Assembly: GCA_937965785.1 (NCBI GenBank)
Contig: CALCKT010000007.1
Coordinates: forward strand, 1 to 20,878
Source of the DNA: an uncultured Propionibacteriaceae bacterium
GTDB taxonomy: Bacteria; Actinomycetota; Actinomycetes; Propionibacteriales; Propionibacteriaceae
Direction: 5' to 3'
DNA length: 20,878 bases
The notes under the pieces were generated by a model. That model searched no databases, was not told where the DNA came from, and worked only from the letters and a program-made list of their open reading frames with translations. Position numbers and translations under genes: made by a program. Positions 15,352-20,878 of the stretch are shown here, piece after piece; the first letter of the stretch is position 1, and each line of letters begins with the position of its first letter.

Positions 15352-16539
15352 TCACTCCGTTGCTGAAGGAGCCATCAGCTCGGGGGCGACGGGGGTCCGG
15401 ACCCCCTCGTCGACGGAGTTCAGGTGCGGCAGTTCGTCCATTGAAACGTCCAGCGCCCGGAATCGTCGCGCCGAGACCAGTACCCGCGACTCCAGCGTGC
15501 CCATGGCGGCGTTGTAGTTCTTGACCGTGCCGTTGATGGATGCCCCCAGTTTCTCGAAGTGCGATCCCAGGGTCGCCAGCCGGGAGTACAGCTCGCGTCC
15601 GAGCGCGCTGATTCTCGTCGCCGACTCCGCCAGCCGCGACTGCCGCCACCCGTGAGAGATGATCTGCAGCAGCGGGATCAGCAGGCCCGGTCCCGCCAGG
15701 GTGATCCGACGGGCGGCGGCGTACTCGTGCAGGGTGGGTTGCTGTTCCAGGGCGAGGCGGTAGAACTCGTCGCTGCCGAGGAACAGCACCACGAACTCGG
15801 GGCTGCCTGCGTCGAGGGCCCAGTACTCTTTGGCGGAGAGCTGGTCGATGTGGGTGCGGACGTGTCTGACGAAGCGCCGCAGGTGCGCGGCGCGTTCCTC
15901 CTCGTCCTCTGCCTGGCAGGCCTCCAACACGGCCGACAGGGGCACCTTCGAATCCACGAACACCGCCCGGCCCCCGTCCAGGTCGATGCGCATGTCGGGG
16001 CGCAGCCGGTTGCCCTCCGAGGAGGTGTAGCTGGTCTGGGTCTCGAAATGGCAGTGCTCCACCAGCCCCGCGACCTCCGCTATCCGCCGCAGACTGGACT
16101 CGCCCCAGGCGCCCCGCACGTGAGGGGCCCGCAGCGCCGATGCCAGCGACGCCGCTTCCTTCCGCACCGCCTCGCCGGAGACCCGGACCCCCTCCACCTG
16201 CTGCCTGAGTTCCGCGGCCAGGGCGGTGCGCTGCTTCTCCACCTCCGCCAGCCGCTGCTGGAGTTGACGCAGCGCCTCGGATATCGGGGTCAGGCGCAGT
16301 TCCGCGGCACGATCGGCCTGTTGCGTCTGCTTCTCCAGGGCATCCGCCGACAGGGACCGGAACTGGTGGGCGAGCTGTTCGCGGTCCGCGGTGACATCCG
16401 CGGCCCGTTGGACGGCGGCGTCGCGTTCCGCCTCGGCGCGTGCCGTGCGGGTGGTGGCGCTCTGGCGGGCGAGCAGAAAACCGAGGGCCACGCCGACCAG
16501 CAGCGCCGCCAGGACCAGGAGCAGTGAGGAAGTGTCCAT
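15352..16539 (-). CDS. rmuC: DNA recombination protein RmuC homologue
   Basis: 395 aa. An N-terminal membrane anchor (about 5-25, SSLLLVLAALLVGVALGFLL) is followed by a long coiled coil (about 30-135, rich in Ala/Glu/Gln/Arg) and the RmuC domain: HVRGAWGESSLRRIAEVAGL, RPDMRIDLDGGRAVFVDSKV, FVVLFLGSDEFYRLAL and a C-terminal RISALGRELYSRL helix. RmuC proteins limit inversion at short inverted repeats and are thought to be nucleases of the PD-(D/E)xK fold; the conserved D-x-D and DSK residues are present. Start ATG 16539 has AACCCT 6 nt upstream, a weak leaderless -10. It is divergent from the M18 aminopeptidase gene. Given the many inverted repeats in this window its presence is fitting, though most bacteria have it. 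Confidence 0.9.
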   Translation of the reverse strand: MDTSSLLLVLAALLVGVALGFLLARQSATTRTARAEAERDAAVQRAADVTADREQLAHQFRSLSADALEKQTQQADRAAELRLTPISEALRQLQQRLAEVEKQRTALAAELRQQVEGVRVSGEAVRKEAASLASALRAPHVRGAWGESSLRRIAEVAGLVEHCHFETQTSYTSSEGNRLRPDMRIDLDGGRAVFVDSKVPLSAVLEACQAEDEEERAAHLRRFVRHVRTHIDQLSAKEYWALDAGSPEFVVLFLGSDEFYRLALEQQPTLHEYAAARRITLAGPGLLIPLLQIISHGWRQSRLAESATRISALGRELYSRLATLGSHFEKLGASINGTVKNYNAAMGTLESRVLVSARRFRALDVSMDELPHLNSVDEGVRTPVAPELMAPSATE

Positions 16540-16590
16540 GAGGGAAGGGTTGCAGACGGCACCGACATTTTTCGCCGCGCCCCATCGCGC

Positions 16591-16663
16591 ATGCGGGGAC
16601 GCGGCGGCGAGCGTTCATCCTCAACGGGGGGACCACGTGTGCCCTCTACCCCATGCGGGGACG
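16591..16663. promoter_or_regulatory. Paired direct repeats in the rmuC/aminopeptidase divergent region
   Basis: ATGCGGGGACG occurs at 16591-16601 and again at 16653-16663, 62 bp apart. Each is preceded by C-rich sequence so that CCCC...GGGG can pair; at 16649-16660 the order is CCCC-ATGC-GGGG. The spacing is close to six helical turns. They may be operator sites for one regulator; no family is proposed. Confidence 0.3.
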
Positions 16664-16687
16664 GTTTTGTCGGGGATGGGGTGTTGA

Positions 16688-17959
16688 ATGGGAATCGTGT
16701 TCTCGAATCCTTCTTCCCATCTGGATGACCTGGCCGCCTTCGTGACGGCCTCCCCGACCAGCTATCACGCTGCCTGGAACATGGCGTCACGCCTTGCCGA
16801 TGCCGGTTTCGTCCCGGTCGACGAGAAGAGCCGGTTCCCGCGGGGCGCCGGCCGGTTCTTCATCGTGCGGCACGGCGCCGTGATCGCCTGGCGACAACCA
16901 GAACGCATCGACGAGGCCACCGGGCTGCGCGTCGTCGGCGCCCACACCGATTCCCCGGCCCTGAAGGTCAAACCCGAGGCCAGCTTCTCCTTCCGCGGGT
17001 GGGGTCAGATCGCCGTTGAGATCTACGGCGGTGCGCTGCTGAACTCGTGGCTGGACCGGGAACTCGGCATCGCGGGTCGCATCATCACCCGCGACGGCGC
17101 CCAGCACTTGGTGCGTCTCGACTCCGTGGCCAGGCTCCCGCAGCTGGCCATTCACCTGGACCGGTCGGTCAATGACGGTCTCAGGCTCGATCGGCAGACC
17201 CACACCCAACCCGTCTTCACCCTTGACGCCGAACCCGACCTGCTGGCGGCCCTCGCGGAGCAGGCGGGGGTGAGGCCCGGCGATGTCCTGGGACACGATC
17301 TGTTCACCTACCTCTCACAGCCTCCGGCTCGTTTCGGGCTGCGTGAAGAGTTCTTCGCTTCGTCTCGCTTGGACAACCTCTCCAGCACCCACGCCGGATT
17401 GACGGCCATCGAGGACCTGGACGACGGCGACGACCTGGTGGTCCTGGCCGCCTTCGACCACGAGGAGATCGGTTCCGCCACAAGCTCCGGGGCGGCCGGG
17501 CCGTTCCTCGAGGACGTGCTTGAGCGGATCACATCCGTCGCAGGGTGTGATCTCGACGCGACGAAGGCGCTGCTCGCCCGCGGCTCCTGCGTCTCGGCGG
17601 ACGCCGGGCACCTGGTCCACCCCAACTATCCCCAGCACCACGACCCGCACGTCGATCTTGTTCCCAACGGCGGCCCCATGTTGAAGGTCAACGCCAACCA
17701 GCGTTACGCCACCGACGCGGTGGGTGAGGTGCTGTGGCTGCAGGCCTGTGAGTCCGCGGGAGTGCCGTCGCAGGTGTTCGTTTCCAACAATGCGATGCCG
17801 TGCGGTTCCACCATCGGCCCCATCACCGCCACGCGGCTGGGAATGGTGACGGTGGACGTCGGCATCGGGTTGTTGTCGATGCACTCGGCCCGGGAGATGT
17901 GCGGGGTGGAAGACCCACACCACCTGGCCGCTGCACTGCGCGCCTACCTTGAGGGATGA
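16688..17959 (+). CDS. apeB: M18 family aminopeptidase (aspartyl aminopeptidase-like)
   Basis: 423 aa, full length. A cytosolic dinuclear-zinc exopeptidase removing N-terminal, typically acidic, residues. Motifs run in order: SPTSYHA (22-28), VVGAHTDSPALKVKP with metal ligand His86, SSRLDN with Asp229, AFDHEEIGS with Glu259/Glu260, SADAGHLVHPNYP with Asp305, and LLSMHSAREM with His399. The substrate region IYGGALLNSWLDRELGIAGR is also typical. The ATG at 16688 fits the family start; GGGGATGGGG upstream is a poor Shine-Dalgarno. It ends 17 bp before the tandem repeat cluster. Confidence 0.92.
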   Translation: MGIVFSNPSSHLDDLAAFVTASPTSYHAAWNMASRLADAGFVPVDEKSRFPRGAGRFFIVRHGAVIAWRQPERIDEATGLRVVGAHTDSPALKVKPEASFSFRGWGQIAVEIYGGALLNSWLDRELGIAGRIITRDGAQHLVRLDSVARLPQLAIHLDRSVNDGLRLDRQTHTQPVFTLDAEPDLLAALAEQAGVRPGDVLGHDLFTYLSQPPARFGLREEFFASSRLDNLSSTHAGLTAIEDLDDGDDLVVLAAFDHEEIGSATSSGAAGPFLEDVLERITSVAGCDLDATKALLARGSCVSADAGHLVHPNYPQHHDPHVDLVPNGGPMLKVNANQRYATDAVGEVLWLQACESAGVPSQVFVSNNAMPCGSTIGPITATRLGMVTVDVGIGLLSMHSAREMCGVEDPHHLAAALRAYLEG

Positions 17960-17976
17960 TTGGTTCCCCCGAAGCC

Positions 17977-18149
17977 GGTTGAGCCGAGCCTCACGAGCGT
18001 CGACGAGCGGGGTGTGTTGAAACCGGTCTGGTTGAAGTTGGTTGAGCCGAGCCTCACGGGTGTCAGTGAGCGGGGCGTGTCGAAACCATTCCGGTTGAAG
18101 TTGGTTGAGCCGAGCCTCACGAGCGTCAGCGAGCGGACGTGTCGAAACC
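17977..18149 (+). repeat. Three tandem REP-like elements, about 63 bp period
   Basis: Copies at 17977-18024, 18040-18087 and 18103-18149. Each reads GGTTGAGCCGAGCCTCACG...GAGCG...GTG(T/t)(C/t)GAAACC, and copies 2 and 3 are preceded by GGTTGAAGTT linkers. The centre is a different subtype from the copies at 11.4 kb (CTCACGAGCGTCAGCGAGCG instead of a GAGGAACGAG type). A decayed composite core (ACCCGGCGACC...GGGACCC) follows copy 3 to about 18205. Confidence 0.75.
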
Positions 18150-18242
18150 ACCCGGCGACCGCCCGGGACCCACGCCCACGGCTGTCCCTTCGCAGTGGTA
18201 TCGGGTCAGTGCTCAAACCCGCGGAACCCCTGGAAACAGTGT

Positions 18243-18299
18243 GCAGGCCCGCCTGCGAACCCGGCCCAAGGAGAGAAATGGCCGGTGCGGCGGGCCTGC
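18243..18299 (+). ncRNA. Nested hairpin with a ribosome-site-like apical loop
   Basis: GCAGGCCCGCC (18243-18253) and GGCGGGCCTGC (18289-18299) form a perfect 11-bp outer stem. Inside, CCGGCC (18261-18266) pairs with GGCCGG (18280-18285). The 13-nt apical loop holds AAGGAG. An ATG at 18278 begins at the edge of the inner stem. The fold is far stronger than chance for its size and lies between the M18 aminopeptidase and ychF. It could be a terminator for apeB (no T run follows), a processed small RNA, or a leader that gates a short ORF. Confidence 0.4.
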
Positions 18300-18346
18300 C
18301 AAGCGCTTGTGGCATAGCGCGTAGCGGTGGTCCTGAACACCTGTGA
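18278..18346 (+). CDS. Possible 22-codon leader peptide
   Basis: ATG 18278 opens 22 codons (MAGAAGLPSACGIARSGGPEHL) ending at TGA 18344-18346. AAGGAG at 18268-18273 lies four bases upstream in the loop of the hairpin above, and the first codons pair into the stem. No homologue is recognised and the peptide is Gly/Ala-rich, so chance is possible. It lies 125 bp before ychF. Confidence 0.22.
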   Translation: MAGAAGLPSACGIARSGGPEHL

Positions 18347-18387
18347 CCAACTGTGTCGTTCACTGAGGAAACCCTAACCCACAGTAT

Positions 18388-18437
18388 TTGGAAAACGCAA
18401 GTGGTTCGTAAATATTTTTCGTCGGCGCGACGCCGAC
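18388..18437 (+). promoter_or_regulatory. AT-rich putative promoter and 5' hairpin upstream of ychF
   Basis: An AT-rich island stands out in GC-rich flanks. TTGGAA (18388-18393) and AATATT (18411-18416) are 17 bp apart, a sigma-70-like pair. GTCGGCG-CGA-CGCCGAC (18421-18437), a perfect 7-bp stem with a 3-nt loop, would lie at the 5' end of the resulting transcript. Confidence 0.3.
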
Positions 18438-18457
18438 CCTTCCGAGGTGGCGTGTCG

Positions 18458-18463
18458 TAGACT
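18458..18463 (+). promoter_or_regulatory. -10 element of ychF (leaderless)
   Basis: TAGACT ends 8 nt before GTG 18472. With the AT-rich promoter at 18388-18416, ychF may have two transcript forms. Confidence 0.4.
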
Positions 18464-18471
18464 CATCGCTC

Positions 18472-19545
18472 GTGGCTCTCACCATTGGAATCGTCGGCCT
18501 CCCGAACGCCGGCAAGTCGACCCTGTTCAACGCGCTGACCCGTAACGATGTGCTGGCGGCCAACTACCCGTTCGCGACGATCGAACCGAACGTCGGCGTG
18601 GTGGGGGTGCCGGATTCCCGGCTGCCGGTGCTGGCGAAGATCTTCGGCTCGCAGCGCATCCTGCCCGCCACCGTGAGTTTCGTGGACATCGCGGGCATCG
18701 TTCGGGGGGCGTCGAAGGGTGAGGGCATGGGCAACGCGTTCCTCGCCAACATCCGTGAGGCCGACGCCATCTGCCAGGTGACCCGCGTCTTCGAGGACGT
18801 CGACGTGACGCACGTCGACGGGAAGGTGGATCCGGCCGGCGACATCGACACGATCACCACGGAACTGATCCTCGCGGACCTCCAGAGCCTGGAGAAGGCG
18901 CTGCCGCGTGTGGAGAAGGAGGCGCGGATCAAGAAGGAGGCGCGCCCGAAGCTGGAGGCCATGAAGGCGGCCGTCGAGGTCCTCGAATCCGGGAAACGGA
19001 TCCACGGTTCGGGACTGGACCTGGAGTTGCTGCGCGACCTGTTCCTGCTCACCGCGAAACCGTTCCTGTACGTGTTCAACTGCGACCAGGACGAACTGGC
19101 CGACGAGGACCTCAAGGACCGCATGCGCCAGGTCGTCGCCCCGTCCGAGGCGATCTTCCTCGACGCGAAGTTCGAGGCCGAACTGGTGGAGATGGACGAG
19201 GAGGAGGGGCGCGCGTTCCTGGAGGAAATGGGAATCACGGAACCGGGCCTCGACGTGCTGGCCAGGGTCGGCTACGAAACCCTCGGCCTCCAGTCCTACC
19301 TGACAGCGGGCCCGAAGGAGGCCAGGGCCTGGACCATCCCCCAGGGAGCGACGGCCCCCGAAGCGGCGGGGGTGATCCACACCGACTTCCAGAAGGGTTT
19401 CATCAAGGCCCAGGTCGTCAGCTTCGACGACCTCGTGGCGGCAGGATCCGAAGCGGCGGCAAAGGCGGCCGGAAAGATGCGCCTGGAGGGCAAGGACTAC
19501 GTCATGCAGGACGGCGATGTCGTGGAGTTCAGGTTCAATGTGTGA
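18472..19545 (+). CDS. ychF: Redox-regulated ribosome-binding ATPase YchF
   Basis: 357 aa, a typical length. An Obg-family P-loop protein that prefers ATP and binds the 70S ribosome. Walker A is GLPNAGKST (9-17), the G3-type motif DIAGIVRGASKGEGMGNAFL starts at 72, and NCDQDE stands at the usual G4 place where many homologues have NVDEDE. A helical coiled-coil insertion with Glu/Lys/Ala repeats (about 140-180) and the C-terminal TGS domain (about 275-357, ending DYVMQDGDVVEFRFNV) complete the family layout. Start GTG 18472 gives MALTIGIVGLPNAGKS, the expected N-terminus. It is the last clearly core gene before base composition drops. Confidence 0.95.
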   Translation: MALTIGIVGLPNAGKSTLFNALTRNDVLAANYPFATIEPNVGVVGVPDSRLPVLAKIFGSQRILPATVSFVDIAGIVRGASKGEGMGNAFLANIREADAICQVTRVFEDVDVTHVDGKVDPAGDIDTITTELILADLQSLEKALPRVEKEARIKKEARPKLEAMKAAVEVLESGKRIHGSGLDLELLRDLFLLTAKPFLYVFNCDQDELADEDLKDRMRQVVAPSEAIFLDAKFEAELVEMDEEEGRAFLEEMGITEPGLDVLARVGYETLGLQSYLTAGPKEARAWTIPQGATAPEAAGVIHTDFQKGFIKAQVVSFDDLVAAGSEAAAKAAGKMRLEGKDYVMQDGDVVEFRFNV

Positions 19546-19569
19546 GTGGCTTGTTTCTGAAAGGAAGAA

Positions 19570-20670
19570 GTGATCGACTGGTGGCAACAGTTCGCCGCAA
19601 AATGGGATTGGACGGATCCCATGCTGCTGCTGAGCCTGATTACGGTCATGGTTACTGCGCTTATTCCTGTATTTATCTGGCGTCTCGACTCCAAGCAAGC
19701 GAAGCGGCAAGCAGAGAGCTTGGAAAGGCAGAAAACTGTTCTCGCGAAGAGTCGTAGGGATGAGCTTTTAAATACTGTTTCCCAAAGTGCGGATAAAACC
19801 CATTTGAAACTACTTTGGGAGGAAATGGGTGAGTATGATGACGGTGATCAAAAACTTCTGAAGAGAACTTTTCGTGCTAATCCTGCCGTCGCCCTTCCGG
19901 GGACTAAACTTGGTCTCGAAGTTGCAGATTTCTTGGATCAGGCGGCGCTTGATGACTATATGATTGGCTTAGAGAAGCGATATTCCGTTAGCAAAGACAA
20001 TTTCTGTGCTTATGATGGTTTGATTACCTTCGTTGACTCAGCTGTTAAGAGAGGCTTGGAAGTAAATGCCTTTGCCATCTCTCAATTGGTGACGGGTCAG
20101 ACGGCTGAGCGTCAGCGTCCCGGCCATGTTTTCTATCGAGTTTTGCTCCATGTCCTGCCTGCATGCGCTAGTAGGCTATTGCGTCAAGTTGAAGCTATTG
20201 ACTACAGCACCAAAGGCGGACTCAGGCTTAACGTGCTTACGGGGGTACTTCTAGGGGTCAAGGACATGGAACTCGGTCGTCAAAGTAGTTCTATGTCCAA
20301 AGAGGCAATTTCACAGTTTTGTTCCGAGGTCTCGAGTGCGCTGGGGTACCTATTGCACCGGGACAACCTCCGATCTTTTGATCATTGGTCCTTGGAAGGG
20401 TCGTCGGAGCCGGTGTCCGCCACAGTTGCTTGGTTGGTTAGGGCTGTTGGATGGCTGGCAGATTCTAACCCCCACAATGTCATGCGAATGGTTCAAAACC
20501 TGCCCGCAGCAATCGCATCCATCCCATCTCGGGATCTAGGCTGGGGAATCGACGATGCGGATGTGCGTCAAGGGTTCAGATGGATCGAGAAGAAGCGACC
20601 GGACCTCTGGAGTGAATACGGAGAAAAACTGGAAGAAGCCGCTGATGTTGTTGGGGATTGGCGATGCTAG
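19570..20670 (+). CDS. Unrecognised membrane-anchored protein, low GC
   Basis: 366 aa from GTG 19570, with AAGGAAG just upstream. A short N-terminal tail with several Trp (MIDWWQQFAAKWDW) leads into one transmembrane helix (about 18-37), a basic coiled-coil-like stretch (SKQAKRQAESLERQKTVLAK, 41-60) and then a large soluble, helix-rich domain to the C-terminus with no motif I know. Hand counts of two 60-base lines (19801 and 19981) give 24/60 and 22/60 GC, against 37/60 for a line of ychF (18841); codon use is also mixed, with many A/T-ending codons. That points to recent acquisition. It follows ychF by 24 bp on the same strand. Single-helix anchored proteins of this shape occur among anti-phage and surface-sensing genes, but nothing specific supports that here. 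Confidence 0.7.
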   Translation: MIDWWQQFAAKWDWTDPMLLLSLITVMVTALIPVFIWRLDSKQAKRQAESLERQKTVLAKSRRDELLNTVSQSADKTHLKLLWEEMGEYDDGDQKLLKRTFRANPAVALPGTKLGLEVADFLDQAALDDYMIGLEKRYSVSKDNFCAYDGLITFVDSAVKRGLEVNAFAISQLVTGQTAERQRPGHVFYRVLLHVLPACASRLLRQVEAIDYSTKGGLRLNVLTGVLLGVKDMELGRQSSSMSKEAISQFCSEVSSALGYLLHRDNLRSFDHWSLEGSSEPVSATVAWLVRAVGWLADSNPHNVMRMVQNLPAAIASIPSRDLGWGIDDADVRQGFRWIEKKRPDLWSEYGEKLEEAADVVGDWRC

Positions 20671-20878
20671 GTTCTGGAGGCGATGCAATGAGGCTTATTC
20701 ATAGGGGTGTTTTGGTTTTTCTCAGCTAACGCTTTGTCCTGAGGGATGCGAGGGTGGCTTGCCTGATCTGAGACAATTCAAAGTGTCCTACCACAAAGAT
20801 TCTCAGTTGAAAGACAAGCCGCTGCCGTGAATACTACCACATGCCTTGACCGTGGCCAGATCCTTGACCTGTGCGAAC
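20671..20878. other. Low-GC tail without a clear gene
   Basis: GGAGG (20676-20680) lies seven bases before ATG 20688, which opens only 13 codons (MRLIHRGVLVFLS, stop 20727-20729), possibly a truncated start. A T-rich stretch follows at 20710-20720. At the right edge two frames stay open: minus strand from 20877 to a TGA at 20805-20803 (24 aa, ending GSGLSFN), and plus strand from GTG 20827 to the edge (MNTTTCLDRGQILDLCE). They overlap, so at most one is a gene. The window is too short to choose. Confidence 0.3.

Noticed and set aside
17977..18149. Evenly spaced repeats as a CRISPR array
   Set aside because: Only three copies of 47-48 bp with 15-bp linkers that are themselves similar, and no cas genes; the same element occurs elsewhere singly and inverted.
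18463..19710. Minus-strand 415-codon frame opposite ychF
   Set aside because: Mirror of ychF codons; no motif and no start signal.
20806..20836. TTGAAA with AATACT as a promoter near the right edge
   Set aside because: Spacing of 18 bp and a 4/6 -10 match are weak, and the gene it would serve is not visible.

Overview
The window looks like chromosome of a high-GC actinobacterium, most likely a member of the Propionibacteriaceae (Arachnia/Propionibacterium relatives). This is inferred from gene content, GC-rich codon use, many start codons that sit directly behind a -10 hexamer (leaderless transcripts), and dispersed intergenic repeats of the GGTTGAG...GTCGAAACC type. No species can be assigned from the sequence alone.

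Layout. 1-660 (minus): the start of an exported protein and, just upstream of it, a lipoprotein whose frame is broken at a six-base G tract. 901-4245 (plus): ricT (PSP1/YaaT family), a membrane-anchored serine peptidase of the tripeptidyl-aminopeptidase family, and a cis-prenyltransferase (uppS/Z-FPP synthase type). 4257-5806 (minus): a coupled pair, a five-helix membrane protein and an anchored alpha/beta-hydrolase-like protein. 5898-6036: repeats. 6060-7471 (minus): xseB and xseA (exonuclease VII). 7524-9823 (plus): a small membrane protein, a YwiC-like membrane protein and ispH (last step of the MEP isoprenoid pathway). 9995-11263 (minus): ilvA. 11330-11643: tandem composite repeats. 11763-13623 (minus): a three-gene accessory cassette (secreted four-Cys protein, lipoprotein, cytosolic protein). 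About 13826-14100: a decayed transposase fragment. 14275-15039 (minus): nucleoside phosphorylase. 15352-16539 (minus): rmuC. 16688-17959 (plus): M18 aminopeptidase. 17977-18471: three tandem repeats, a strong nested hairpin and a possible 22-codon leader ORF. 18472-19545 (plus): ychF. From about 19570 to the end the base composition drops sharply and an unrecognised membrane-anchored protein follows; this looks like the edge of an acquired segment.

How the genes work together. The core genes are housekeeping: isoprenoid supply (ispH) and use (cis-prenyltransferase), DNA repair (xseAB, rmuC), peptide breakdown (TAP-family peptidase, M18 aminopeptidase), nucleoside salvage, branched-chain amino-acid synthesis (ilvA) and the ATPase YchF. 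Two segments look accessory: 11.7-14.1 kb and 19.57 kb onward. I see no CRISPR array, tRNA, rRNA, intact insertion sequence or recognisable defence system. The best candidates for something undescribed are the structured leader before ychF, the low-GC gene after ychF, the secreted/lipoprotein/cytosolic cassette, the composite repeat family, and the homopolymer switch in the first lipoprotein.
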